The notes below the pieces were generated by a model. The model was not told where the DNA came from. It saw only the letters and a list, made by a program, of their open reading frames with translations, and ran no database searches. The translations under genes were made by a program, and so were the position numbers. A stretch of 64,000 nt of DNA from SB11 sp035906255 (lineage in GTDB: Bacteria; Bacteroidota; Bacteroidia; UBA8524), in the NCBI GenBank assembly GCA_035906255.1, contig JAMIFM010000015.1, forward strand, positions 1 to 64,000, written 5' to 3'. Of the stretch, positions 51,956 through 60,558 are shown piece by piece (the first letter of the stretch is position 1; each line of letters opens with the position of its first letter).

Positions 51956-52452
51956 TGTTTCGGTTCGTTTTTGCCCAACATCACTGCTCCTACCATAGCG
52001 GCAAGAAACAGCACTGACGATACTTCAAAAGGAAAAAGGTATTCGGTAAACAATATGTTACCTAAGTTTTTCACCAAGCCCATAGTATGCTCACCGCCAA
52101 CAATGTCGGCCTGTGTATCAACACCTTTAAGGGCTGCCACCAACACCGTAAGCAAAGCACCGCCCGATAACACAGCGGCAAACTTTATAAGGCTGCTTTT
52201 GTGCGGCTCTGCTTCTTTGTTCAGGTTCAGCAGCATTATAACATACAGAAACAACACCATAATAGCCCCTGCATACACTATTACGTGCACGGCAGCTAAA
52301 AACTGTGCATTAAGCAACACATAATGCCCTGCAATGGCAAAAAAGGTGATAATAAGGTATAACACACTGTGTACAGGATTTTTACTGGCTACTACCATCA
52401 CCGCACTCATAAGTGCAAGAAACGAAAGGAAATAAAAGATATACTCCGTCAT
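51952..52452 (-). CDS. nuoJ: NADH-quinone oxidoreductase subunit J
   Basis: A 166-residue membrane subunit with five TM helices, NPVHSVLYLIITFFAIAGHYVLLNAQFLAAVHVIVYAGAIMVLFLYVIMLL being the conserved core (TM3 pi-bulge region near GAIMVLF). It begins 9 bases after nuoI. Confidence 0.96.
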   Translation of the reverse strand: MTEYIFYFLSFLALMSAVMVVASKNPVHSVLYLIITFFAIAGHYVLLNAQFLAAVHVIVYAGAIMVLFLYVIMLLNLNKEAEPHKSSLIKFAAVLSGGALLTVLVAALKGVDTQADIVGGEHTMGLVKNLGNILFTEYLFPFEVSSVLFLAAMVGAVMLGKNEPKQ

Positions 52453-52461
52453 GTACTGGTC

Positions 52462-53025
52462 TTATCGGTTGTGGCTGTAGTTTTTGTGTGTTTTAAAATC
52501 AAGTACCGCAGGGGTTTGGCGTTTGGTTACATCTACGCGCTGGTCAACAGGTTCTACCAGTTTATCCTTGCCGTAAACAAAACCGTTTCTGCCAAAATCT
52601 GTATTCACAATCCTGTCGGTTAAAAAGATGGCCTCTTTGGGGCAAGCCTCTTCGCAAAGCCCGCAAAAAATGCAGCGCAGCATATTAATCTCATAGGTTG
52701 TAGCGTATTTCTCCTCCCTATACAGGTTCTCCTCCCCTTTCTTACGCTCACCCGCAGTCATGGTAATCGCCTCGGCAGGGCATGATACCGCACAAAGTCC
52801 GCAAGCGGTGCAACGTTCAGCACCTTTCTCGTCGCGCTTTAGCACGTGCTGTCCCCTATATATAGGGCTAACCTCCCTTTTTTGTTCAGGATAGCTGATG
52901 GTGGTTTTCCTGCTCAGAAAATGTTTAAGGGTAATGCCAAGCCCTTTTATTACAGCAGGCAGATACAGTCTTTCACTGAAAGACATTTTTTTATCTGATA
53001 CTACTTTCGAACGGTTTGTTAACAT
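52462..53025 (-). CDS. nuoI: NADH-quinone oxidoreductase subunit I
   Basis: A 187-residue peripheral subunit with two 4Fe-4S clusters (N6a, N6b): CTACGLCAVSCPAEA and CIFCGLCEEACPKEA, typical CxxCxxCxxxCP. The extended N-terminus (KGLGITLKHFLSRKTTISYPEQ) binds the membrane arm. A later Met (MSFSERLY, residue 14) is an alternative start. Confidence 0.96.
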   Translation of the reverse strand: MLTNRSKVVSDKKMSFSERLYLPAVIKGLGITLKHFLSRKTTISYPEQKREVSPIYRGQHVLKRDEKGAERCTACGLCAVSCPAEAITMTAGERKKGEENLYREEKYATTYEINMLRCIFCGLCEEACPKEAIFLTDRIVNTDFGRNGFVYGKDKLVEPVDQRVDVTKRQTPAVLDFKTHKNYSHNR

Positions 53026-53038
53026 TTTATAATCCTTA

Positions 53039-54082
53039 CTATTTTCCGGTTATCATTAATATTATACCTGTGATACCAATGTTTAGGATTGACAAGGGTA
53101 TTAGTGTCTTCCATCCCAAATTCATCAATTGGTCGTAGCGGAACCGAGGAATAGTCCAACGAACCCACATGAAAAAGAAAATAAAGAAGAAGATTTTTAG
53201 GAACAGGGCTATGGTACCCAAAATGGTAATCCAGTTGGCCGATAAGCCCAAATCGTGCATAAAAGGGAAGTTATACCCGCCAAAATACAGGGTTGAGATA
53301 ACTGCCGACGAGATGAACATATTGATGTACTCAGCAAACAGATAAAAGCCCAGTTTCATACTGCTGTACTCGGTATGGTAGCCGCCTACCAGTTCTGTTT
53401 CGCATTCAGCAAGGTCAAAAGGAGTTCGGTTACACTCGGCAAAAGCACATACCAAAAAGATAATAAAGCCGATAGGTTGATATACAATGTTCCAAAAATT
53501 CCAATCGCCCGCTACACCACCGTCTTGCATGGCCGAAATTTCTTTCATGCTCAAAGTTCCCGTCATCATCACCAAAGCGATAATAGAAAAACCCATCGCT
53601 ATCTCGTATGAAATCATCTGGGCTGACGCACGGATAGCACCCAACAACGAAAATTTGTTGTTTGATGCCCAACCGCCTATCATAATACCGTAAACACCTA
53701 TTGATACCACACCAAACAGGTATAAAAGCCCGATATTTATATCAGTGATTTGTAGAGAGTACTCTTGCCCTGCAATGGTGATGGTATTGCCCCAAGGCAC
53801 TACAACACCGGTCATCAATGCAGTTAACATGGCAATACAAGGGCCTAATACAAACAACATTCTGTTTGATGCAACAGGAATAATCTCCTCTTTCATAAAC
53901 ATCTTCACCCCATCGGCAAGGGGTTGAAGTATGCCTAAAGGTCCTGCGCGGTTTGGCCCCACCCTGTCTTGTATAAATGCAGCCACTTTACGCTCTGCAT
54001 ACGTAGAATACATGGCTATTAACAGTGTAATACCAAATACTGCTACTATCAAAATGAGTTTATATATGATAAACGTTTCCAT
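53039..54082 (-). CDS. nuoH: NADH-quinone oxidoreductase subunit H
   Basis: A 347-residue membrane subunit that helps form the quinone site. The motifs YAERKVAAFIQDRVGPNRAGPLGILQPLADGVKMFMKEEI and AECNRTPFDLAECETELVGGYHTEYSS are diagnostic (the latter, the acidic loop next to quinone). Eight TM helices. The gene follows nuoG by 15 bases. Confidence 0.97.
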   Translation of the reverse strand: METFIIYKLILIVAVFGITLLIAMYSTYAERKVAAFIQDRVGPNRAGPLGILQPLADGVKMFMKEEIIPVASNRMLFVLGPCIAMLTALMTGVVVPWGNTITIAGQEYSLQITDINIGLLYLFGVVSIGVYGIMIGGWASNNKFSLLGAIRASAQMISYEIAMGFSIIALVMMTGTLSMKEISAMQDGGVAGDWNFWNIVYQPIGFIIFLVCAFAECNRTPFDLAECETELVGGYHTEYSSMKLGFYLFAEYINMFISSAVISTLYFGGYNFPFMHDLGLSANWITILGTIALFLKIFFFIFFFMWVRWTIPRFRYDQLMNLGWKTLIPLSILNIGITGIILMITGK

Positions 54083-54097
54083 TATAAAGCTACTGCC

Positions 54098-55108
54098 TTA
54101 GTCAATCTTTTTTACTTCGTTAAGCCTATCTAAATCTTTGCCTCCCTGAAATTTAACCTGTCTTTCAACATCGGCCTGCAACTTCTGAAGGTCTGACAAC
54201 TCGTAGTGGTTTTGTGAAATAACGCTACCCCTGTCTATATGGCGTGGGCCTTCAATCACCCAGTCTTGCATATTTTTATGTTCAAAACGGCATTCGTTGC
54301 AAATAAACTCGTGTACCTCGCCGTATTTGTCTTTGCGGGCTGATACGCGCAATACTTCTTGGTCTTTTGTCCAAAGCACTACCTTACCGCTGCATTTGGG
54401 GCAATCCCTGTGCGCATCTAAAGGTTTGGTAAACCATACCCTGCTCTTAAACCTGAATGTATTATCGGTAAGCGCACCCACAGGACACACATCTATCATG
54501 TTGCCCGAAAAATCGTTCTCAATGTTGTTTTTAACGTAGGTGCTAATCTCTGCTCTATCGCCGCGATTCATCACCCCGTGCACGCGTTCGCCCGTCAATT
54601 GGTCGCCAACATAAGTACAACGGTAGCAAAGTATGCAACGCGTCATGTGCAGCTTTATCTTATCGCCTATATCAATTTTCTCAAAAGTGCGTCGCTCTTC
54701 TTCGTAACGGGTAACTGACGCTCCGTGCTCATACGCAAGGTTTTGCAAATCGCACTCCCCTGCTTGGTCGCAAACGGGGCAATCCAACGGGTGGTTTATC
54801 AATAAAAACTCCACTACCGCTGAGCGGGCATCCAATACTTCTTTGTTGGTAATGTTTGATACCACCATACCGTCTTGCACTTGTGTTGAACACGAGGCAA
54901 CCAACTTAGGCATAGGGCGGGGGTCGGCAGCACTGCCTTGCTCTACTTTTACCAAACAAACCCTGCACTTACCGCCACTGCCTTTTAGCGATGAGTAGTA
55001 ACACATAGCAGGGGGCACTATCTCCCCTCCTATTTGCCGTGCGGCATTTAATATGGTAGTGCCGTTGGGCACTTCTGTTTCTATACCGTCTATGGTTATT
55101 TTTGCCAT
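54098..55108 (-). CDS. nuoG: NADH-quinone oxidoreductase subunit G, short form
   Basis: Only 336 residues, versus roughly 700-900 in E. coli: it has the N-terminal 2Fe-2S domain (C..CRVCLVKVE), the His-Cys 4Fe-4S motif (HPLDCPVCDQAGECDLQNLAYEHG) and the second 4Fe-4S region (HMTRCILCYRCTYVG, NMIDVCPVGALT), then the DCPKCSGK Cys pair. The molybdopterin-like C-terminal half is missing. The frame is intact and its neighbours overlap normally, so it is a natural short form rather than a truncation. Confidence 0.95.
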   Translation of the reverse strand: MAKITIDGIETEVPNGTTILNAARQIGGEIVPPAMCYYSSLKGSGGKCRVCLVKVEQGSAADPRPMPKLVASCSTQVQDGMVVSNITNKEVLDARSAVVEFLLINHPLDCPVCDQAGECDLQNLAYEHGASVTRYEEERRTFEKIDIGDKIKLHMTRCILCYRCTYVGDQLTGERVHGVMNRGDRAEISTYVKNNIENDFSGNMIDVCPVGALTDNTFRFKSRVWFTKPLDAHRDCPKCSGKVVLWTKDQEVLRVSARKDKYGEVHEFICNECRFEHKNMQDWVIEGPRHIDRGSVISQNHYELSDLQKLQADVERQVKFQGGKDLDRLNEVKKID

Positions 55109-55136
55109 AACATCTCTTTAAGCCTACAAAAACGGC

Positions 55137-56516
55137 TTAGTTTACAGTTTCTAATGGTTGAGGTTCAACAGGCTTTAACGTGGGCGAAAAAGGCTCAAGT
55201 TCAAAGTGTTTAGGGTTTTTCACCTTATCGGAATTTAGTACGTGGTACTCAAACTCTTCTCTAAAGTGGCGGATGGCACTTGCTACCGGCCATGCTGCTG
55301 CATCGCCAAGCGGGCAAATAGTATTCCCTTCAATGTTCTTGGCCACATTAACCAATAGGTCTATGTCGCTCATTTTACCGTGCCCCGATTCTATCTTGTG
55401 CAATACCTTTTCCATCCACGCAGTACCTTCACGGCAAGGGCTGCATTGGCCGCACGACTCGTGGTGGTAGAAACGGGTGAAATTCCAAAGATTACGAACG
55501 ATACACGTGGTTTCGTCCATCACAATAAAACCGCCTGAACCTAACATGGTGCCTGAAACAAAGCCTCCGTCTGACAATGATTCGTAGGTCATCAAACGGG
55601 GTTCGCCGTTGGCTGTTTTTAATATCAAATCAGCAGGAAGAATGGGCACGGATGAACCGCCTGCCACCACCGCTTTTAGTTTACGGTTGTTGCGGATACC
55701 GCCGCAGTATTCATCTGAGTATATAAATTCTTCAACGGGTAAGCCCATCTCAATCTCATATACTCCGGGCTTATTAATATGCCCGCAAGCCGAAATAAGT
55801 TTGGTGCCTGTACTACGTCCTATACCAATTTTTGCGTACTCGTCACCGGTCATGTTAAGAATGGCCGGAACGGTAGCTATCGATTCTACGTTGTTTACAA
55901 CGGTTGGGCATCCCCATAATCCTGATACAGCAGGAAACGGAGGTTTAATACGCGGATTACCGCGTTTACCTTCTAATGATTCTATAAGGGCTGTTTCTTC
56001 ACCGCAGATATATGCACCGCCACCGGGTTGTACATATATGTCTAATGAATAATCAGTGCCTAAAATGTTTTTCCCTAAAAACCCTGCTGCATACGCTTCG
56101 TCGATGGCTGCTTCCAATTTGGGAAATATCCACCTAAACTCACCGCGCATATATATATATGCTGTGTTAGCGCCCAATGCGTAACTGGCCGAAATCATCC
56201 CCTCAATCAGCAGGTGGGGCAGTTTATCAAGTAACGTACGGTCTTTAAAAGTACCGGGCTCGCTTTCATCAGCATTCACCACTAAGTAGCGCGGTTTATC
56301 ACTTTTTTTATCAATAAAGCTCCACTTCATCCCCATAGGGAAACCAGCACCACCCCTACCCCTAAGTCCTGATTTTTTAACCTCTTCGGTTACTTCATCG
56401 GGTGTCATGGTTTTCAGGGCTTTTTCAACCGAGTTGTAGCCGCCGTTTTGCCTATATACCTGAAAGGTGTTGATACCGGGTATATCTAATTTATCTAAAA
56501 GCAGTTTTCTTCCCAT
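55137..56516 (-). CDS. nuoF: NADH-quinone oxidoreductase subunit F
   Basis: A 459-residue flavoprotein that oxidises NADH: GLRGRGGAGFPMGMKWSF and GGGAYICGEETALIESLEG form the NADH/FMN site, and ESCGQCSPCREGTAW holds cluster N3 (4 Cys with a downstream one near NTICPLGDAAAW). The length fits the family. It lies 28 bases upstream of nuoG. Confidence 0.97.
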   Translation of the reverse strand: MGRKLLLDKLDIPGINTFQVYRQNGGYNSVEKALKTMTPDEVTEEVKKSGLRGRGGAGFPMGMKWSFIDKKSDKPRYLVVNADESEPGTFKDRTLLDKLPHLLIEGMISASYALGANTAYIYMRGEFRWIFPKLEAAIDEAYAAGFLGKNILGTDYSLDIYVQPGGGAYICGEETALIESLEGKRGNPRIKPPFPAVSGLWGCPTVVNNVESIATVPAILNMTGDEYAKIGIGRSTGTKLISACGHINKPGVYEIEMGLPVEEFIYSDEYCGGIRNNRKLKAVVAGGSSVPILPADLILKTANGEPRLMTYESLSDGGFVSGTMLGSGGFIVMDETTCIVRNLWNFTRFYHHESCGQCSPCREGTAWMEKVLHKIESGHGKMSDIDLLVNVAKNIEGNTICPLGDAAAWPVASAIRHFREEFEYHVLNSDKVKNPKHFELEPFSPTLKPVEPQPLETVN

Positions 56517-56521
56517 TGCTC

Positions 56522-57031
56522 TTATTGCTGAGAATTTTTAAACTTTTCAAGTAACTCGTCCACCTTGTTGTTATCAAGGTTTTCGTAATAATGGTCGCCC
56601 ATTTGCAGCATGGGTGCAGTGCCGCAAGAGGCCATACACTCTACCGTTTTAAGCGTAAACATACCATCGGCAGTGGTTCCCCCTGCCTTTATGTTCAGTT
56701 TGTTTTCTATGTGTGCAATTATGTCTTCGGCACCCATTAACCAGCAAGGGCCTGTGCGGCATACTTCAAGTACACACTTTCCTACAGGTTCTAAATTGAA
56801 CATGGTGTAGAATGAGGCCACTTCAAATACTTCAACGGGTTTTATGTGCAGCATACGGGCTACGTACTCCATTACGGGAGCACTAAGCCAGCCGCCAAAT
56901 TCGGCTTGTGCCAAATGCAATACCGGCAACAGGGCAGATTTTTGTTTGCCCTCGGGGTATCTTTTAATAATTTTTCCGATAACCTTTAAGGTTTCCTCAG
57001 AAAATTGCACATTCTCTTGTCCAGTCTCCAT
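56522..57031 (-). CDS. nuoE: NADH-quinone oxidoreductase subunit E
   Basis: A 169-residue thioredoxin-like subunit with the N1a 2Fe-2S ligands: CRTGPCWLMG and VECMASCGTAP. The N-terminal helical part (FSEETLKVIGKIIKRYPEGKQKSALLPVL) is typical. It assembles with NuoF and NuoG in the NADH-oxidising module. Confidence 0.97.
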   Translation of the reverse strand: METGQENVQFSEETLKVIGKIIKRYPEGKQKSALLPVLHLAQAEFGGWLSAPVMEYVARMLHIKPVEVFEVASFYTMFNLEPVGKCVLEVCRTGPCWLMGAEDIIAHIENKLNIKAGGTTADGMFTLKTVECMASCGTAPMLQMGDHYYENLDNNKVDELLEKFKNSQQ

Positions 57032-57061
57032 ATACTCGCTGTATCAGCTTGTTAATGTTTT

Positions 57062-58276
57062 TTACGCGTCTAATTCTCCTGCTATTACGTTCATGCTGCT
57101 CATGGTTAAAATGGCATCACTAAGCATTGAGCCTTTTATCATTTCAGGATATGCCTGATAATAGATAAAACAAGGCCTGCGAAGGTGTAATCTGTATGGA
57201 GTACGTCCCCCGTCGCTTACTAAATAAAAACCAAGCTCACCATTACCACCTTCAACACTGTGATATACTTCGCCTTTGGGCACATCGGTTTCGCCCATCA
57301 CTATTTTAAAGTGATAGATAAGAGCTTCCATATTGTTATACACCATCTCTTTGGGAGGCAGGTAAAAGTCAGGAATATCCGCATGAAACTTACCGTCTTT
57401 AGGCATTTTGGCCAATGCTTGTTTAATGATGCTGATGCTTTCCCACATTTCTTGCTGGCGCACCATAAAACGGTCGTAAGTATCACCCTGTGTGCCCACA
57501 GGGATTATAAAATCAAAATCTTGGTAAGATGAGTAGGGGTTCATTACCCGCACATCATAATCAACACCGGCCGCCCTAAGATTAGGGCCAGTGAAGCTGT
57601 AACTCAATGCCCTCTCAGCCGATATAGGCCCGCACCCAATGGTACGATCCATAAAAATACGGTTGCGCTCAAGCAGGTTACTAAACTCTTTTAACACTTT
57701 GGGAAACTCCTCAACAAACTTGTGAATCTTATCCCATGCTTTTTGAGGGAAATCGCGTTCAAACCCGCCTATACGGCCAATGTTGGTAGTAAGGCGCGCT
57801 CCGCAAATCTCTTCGTATATTTCGTAAATCTTTTCGCGTTCCTGAAACATATACACAAAGCCCGTTAAGGCTCCGGTATCAACCCCGATTACACTGTTAC
57901 ACACAATATGGTCAGCAAGGCGGGCAAGTTCCATAATAACCACCCGCATATAATCCACCCGTTTGGGTATTTCTGCCTTTATCAGTTTTTCAACCGTCAT
58001 GTGCCAACCCATATTATTTATGGGCGATGAGCAGTAGTTCATACGGTCGGTAATGGGCGTAATCTGATAAAACGGCCTGCGTTCAGCCAGTTTCTCAAAA
58101 GCACGGTGTATGTAGCCGATAGTAGGTTCGGCATCCACAATTATTTCCCCGTCCATCGTAAGCACGTTCTGAAAAATACCGTGCGTAGCCGGGTGGGTAG
58201 GCCCAAGGTTTAGAGTGGTGAACTCTTTTTCTTCAGGCGCAACTATAGTTGCTGTTAAATCCGTTGCTTGCTCCAT
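57062..58276 (-). CDS. nuoD: NADH-quinone oxidoreductase subunit D
   Basis: A 404-residue subunit of the quinone-reducing Q module: NLGPTHPATHGIF, the conserved His-Asp region GYIHRAFEKLAERR, and a C-terminal RPCFIYYQAYPEMIKGSML segment. It is separate from nuoC, unlike the fused nuoCD of E. coli. Its start is 1 base from the end of nuoC. Confidence 0.97.
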   Translation of the reverse strand: MEQATDLTATIVAPEEKEFTTLNLGPTHPATHGIFQNVLTMDGEIIVDAEPTIGYIHRAFEKLAERRPFYQITPITDRMNYCSSPINNMGWHMTVEKLIKAEIPKRVDYMRVVIMELARLADHIVCNSVIGVDTGALTGFVYMFQEREKIYEIYEEICGARLTTNIGRIGGFERDFPQKAWDKIHKFVEEFPKVLKEFSNLLERNRIFMDRTIGCGPISAERALSYSFTGPNLRAAGVDYDVRVMNPYSSYQDFDFIIPVGTQGDTYDRFMVRQQEMWESISIIKQALAKMPKDGKFHADIPDFYLPPKEMVYNNMEALIYHFKIVMGETDVPKGEVYHSVEGGNGELGFYLVSDGGRTPYRLHLRRPCFIYYQAYPEMIKGSMLSDAILTMSSMNVIAGELDA

Positions 58277-58770
58277 TATCGTCCAAACATTTCGTCTTTT
58301 TTATCCTCCCGCATCTGGTCTTCAAGCGGGTATTCTTTGCGCAAAGGGTGGATAATCATATCCTCCACGTTCAAAATCCTTTTTAGGTTTGGATGACCTG
58401 TAAATTTCACCCCGAAAAAGTCATACGTTTCACGTTCCAGCCAGTTAGCGGCCGCAAAAACGTTGGTAAGGGTTTCAATTTCAGGAGCCGCATCACTCAA
58501 AAACGTTTTTATGCGTACCCTTGAGTTCTTTTCAAGATTATGAAGCAGGTAAAACATTGCCATTTGAGCCGTTTCAGGGTAGTGAACGGCAAACAATGTG
58601 GTAAGAAAACGGTAACCCAATGCAGGCTCGTTATACAAATACGCTATCAGTTCAATGGTTTTGCTCTTATCAACCGTAATGGTTAAAAACTCACCATCGT
58701 TTTCAATTGCAAAAATATAAGGCCCAAACTGTTCTTGTACTTTGCCGGTAATGCTGCTTGTTTCCATCAA
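58276..58770 (-). CDS. nuoC: NADH-quinone oxidoreductase subunit C
   Basis: A 164-residue peripheral subunit: LTTLFAVHYPETAQMAMFYLLHNLEKNSRVRIKTFLSDAAPEIETLTNVFAAANWLERETYDFFGVKFTGHPNLKRIL, a signature of the 30-kDa subunit. It contributes to the Q module with NuoD and NuoB. It ends directly at the start of nuoD. Confidence 0.96.
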   Translation of the reverse strand: MMETSSITGKVQEQFGPYIFAIENDGEFLTITVDKSKTIELIAYLYNEPALGYRFLTTLFAVHYPETAQMAMFYLLHNLEKNSRVRIKTFLSDAAPEIETLTNVFAAANWLERETYDFFGVKFTGHPNLKRILNVEDMIIHPLRKEYPLEDQMREDKKDEMFGR

Positions 58771-58772
58771 GA

Positions 58773-59318
58773 TTATTCTATGCCGTAACTATCCAACATC
58801 GCTTCATACCTTGATGAGCTTCGCCTTCCAAACTGCTCGGTCTCTGCCAGTTGTTGTATCTTTAATATACCTTCTATTATTTGTTCAGGACGTGGCGGGC
58901 AACCCGGCACATACACATCCACCGGGATAATGCGGTCTATACCTTGTAATACGCTGTAAGTATCAAAAATACCGCCTGTGCAGGCACAAGCACCCACACT
59001 AAGTACCCATTTGGGTTCGGCCATTTGCTCATACACTTGTCGCAATACAGGCCCCATTTTTTTTGCTATGGTACCCATTACCATCAGTAAATCTGCCTGA
59101 CGGGGAGAAAAACTTAGACGCTCTGACCCAAAGCGAGCCAAATCATAATGTGCCCCCATGGTAGCCATAAACTCAATACCGCAACACGATGTAGCAAAAG
59201 GTAAAGGCCATAAAGAGTTTTTGCGGGCCATGCCTACCACCTTCTCAAGGTTTGTGGCAAAAAACCCTGCACCTTCCAAGCCGGCAGGTGCATTTGTCAT
59301 TTTAACAATATCCGACAT
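58773..59318 (-). CDS. nuoB: NADH-quinone oxidoreductase subunit B
   Basis: A 181-residue subunit with cluster N2: the tandem Cys45-Cys46 (SCCGIEFM), the GACACTGG Cys and the PGCPPRPE Cys. This is the last cluster before quinone. It lies 21 bases after nuoA and 2 bases before nuoC. Confidence 0.97.
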   Translation of the reverse strand: MSDIVKMTNAPAGLEGAGFFATNLEKVVGMARKNSLWPLPFATSCCGIEFMATMGAHYDLARFGSERLSFSPRQADLLMVMGTIAKKMGPVLRQVYEQMAEPKWVLSVGACACTGGIFDTYSVLQGIDRIIPVDVYVPGCPPRPEQIIEGILKIQQLAETEQFGRRSSSRYEAMLDSYGIE

Positions 59319-59339
59319 TACTACTCCCTGATATACTTA

Positions 59340-59717
59340 TTAGTCCCACTTCAACGCACCTTTTTTAAGAATATAAAAAAAGCCGGTTAGCAAAAACCCG
59401 ATGAATAAAAACATTTCGATAAAACCTGTCGTCCCTAAGTCTTTAAAGTTAACAGCCCAAGGATACATGAAGATTACTTCCACATCAAACAGCACAAAAA
59501 GAATAGCTACAAGGAAGTATTTGATTGATAATGGAATACGGGCATTGCCCTGCGATTCGATACCACACTCAAAGGCATCGAGCTTATTTTTTGAACGATG
59601 CTTAGGCCCAAGCACGTGTGTAACAATCATGGTTGTAGCCACAAAACCTAATGCTACTATGAACATTAAGACTATTGGCAGGTATTGCATTAAGCTGTCA
59701 TCTATCTGCATATCCAT
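59340..59717 (-). CDS. nuoA: NADH-quinone oxidoreductase subunit A
   Basis: A 125-residue membrane subunit with three TM helices; the conserved acidic residue of DAFECGIE is present, as is FVLFDVEVIFMYPWAV. The ATG at 59717 is taken; a TTG at 59723 is an alternative. First gene of the operon, preceded by a long leader region. Confidence 0.95.
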   Translation of the reverse strand: MDMQIDDSLMQYLPIVLMFIVALGFVATTMIVTHVLGPKHRSKNKLDAFECGIESQGNARIPLSIKYFLVAILFVLFDVEVIFMYPWAVNFKDLGTTGFIEMFLFIGFLLTGFFYILKKGALKWD

Positions 59718-59785
59718 TTTCAAAAAAACGGTTAAACTCTTTTTTTAGCGGCCAAAACTATAACAACAAAAGGGTAGCTATGGGG

Positions 59786-59805
59786 TGATGTTTGTTTAAA
59801 CATCA
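59786..59805 (-). other. Inverted repeat in the nuo leader
   Basis: Perfect arms TGATGTTT (59786-59793) and AAACATCA (59798-59805) with spacer GTTT, about 70 bases upstream of nuoA. On the mRNA this would be a hairpin; it could also be an operator. No T run on the minus strand. Confidence 0.4.
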
Positions 59806-59961
59806 TTCCACGCATAATTCGCCAAAACTTGAGTTTGTATAGAACCTTATGCCTATGCCTTAACTACCTAACCATCTGATTTACTGAACGAAGCAACCCG
59901 TATTTTTTAAATAAAAACGGCTTTGTGTGTACAGTTACTACCTGCTTTCAGTAGCGGCGCG

Positions 59962-59969
59962 CAAAGGTA
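59962..59969 (-). promoter_or_regulatory. Candidate -7 element of the nuo operon (TACCTTTG on the minus strand)
   Basis: The plus strand CAAAGGTA (59962-59969) reads TACCTTTGCGCG on the minus strand, with the G/C-rich stretch typical of Bacteroidota start sites. The nearest TTG is 23 bases upstream instead of 18-20. If used, the nuo leader is about 240 bases. Confidence 0.45.
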
Positions 59970-60296
59970 AAAACTTATACCATATTATGAAACAAAATCA
60001 GCACCCCTGTACCAACATGTTGTATGCCTTAATGCACAAGGGTTTTGCAAGTTTTTTGTAAACTTTTCTACAATTTTTTTAACTGCTGCCTCTAAAATTT
60101 GTCAGTTTCTTAACACATTTCATCTAAAAAATTAGTACTCCAAAATATCTCCCTCGTATTATTCAACCCTTTATGTTGTAATTTGCTCTTTGCCCGTTGT
60201 CTTGCAAAAGATTTAACACATTTTTTTGTTCAAACTTTTTATATTCGCCCCCTGATTTTTTTAAATGCGCAGATAGCATTACACACATACCAAAAA

Positions 60297-60425
60297 ATGA
60301 AAAAAAACAAGTTCACTCTTATGTTTAACACCCCTGCATCATTCAGGGCGTTGTTATCCTTGTTTTCTATTCCTACAGGAGTAGTTTTTGTTCAAAGCCG
60401 AATAGCTTACATTTCCCGACGCTGA
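60297..60425 (+). CDS. Candidate leader peptide with C-terminal arginines
   Basis: A 42-residue frame, ATG at 60297, ending in SRIAYISRR and stop (four Arg in total, two as the final codons CGA CGC). It has no recognisable domain, and the ATG follows an A-rich stretch instead of a Shine-Dalgarno. It lies 134 bases ahead of the first arginine-operon gene, and its last codons form part of the hairpin 60419-60431. That is what an arginine-responsive leader peptide would look like; it may also be chance. Confidence 0.35.
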   Translation: MKKNKFTLMFNTPASFRALLSLFSIPTGVVFVQSRIAYISRR

Positions 60426-60464
60426 TAGCGTATTGTAATTCTTCTTGCCCCGTTACGCTCGGGG
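60419..60464 (+). promoter_or_regulatory. Candidate arginine attenuator (mutually exclusive hairpins)
   Basis: Arm 1 ACGCT (60419-60423) pairs with arm 2 AGCGT (60427-60431); arm 2 extended (AGCGTA, 60427-60432) can instead pair with TACGCT (60454-60459); that segment is the loop of a third hairpin, CCCCG (60448-60452) with CGGGG (60460-60464). Arm 1 overlaps the Arg-Arg-stop codons of the leader frame. No U run follows, so the effect would be on translation or Rho. Confidence 0.4.
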
Positions 60465-60558
60465 ACTAATATTTCAAAAAACATACATTTTAAAAAATTT
60501 TAACCGCCTTGGCTGTGCTACGCTTTTTGCAGGCACAAGCAGGGCATGGACATATTAC

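Larger units (their letters stand above)
59718..60558. other. Long divergent intergenic region, nuoA / arginine operon
   Basis: About 840 bases, AT-rich. The left part holds the nuo leader hairpin and -7 candidate. The stretch from about 60000 to 60290 shows no gene or clear structure beyond A/T runs and a TATATTCG box (60240-60247). The right part holds a small arginine-rich frame (60297-60425) followed by hairpins to 60464, then an A/T-rich run up to the acetyltransferase ATG. Confidence 0.6.

Noticed and set aside
54098..55108. nuoG as a pseudogene
   Set aside because: The frame is open, neighbours are tightly spaced, and all cluster ligands are present.
60445..60558. N-terminal extension of the arginine-operon GNAT protein from the TTG at 60445
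   Set aside because: Related proteins begin near the ATG at 60559, and the upstream codons include the attenuator-like hairpin.
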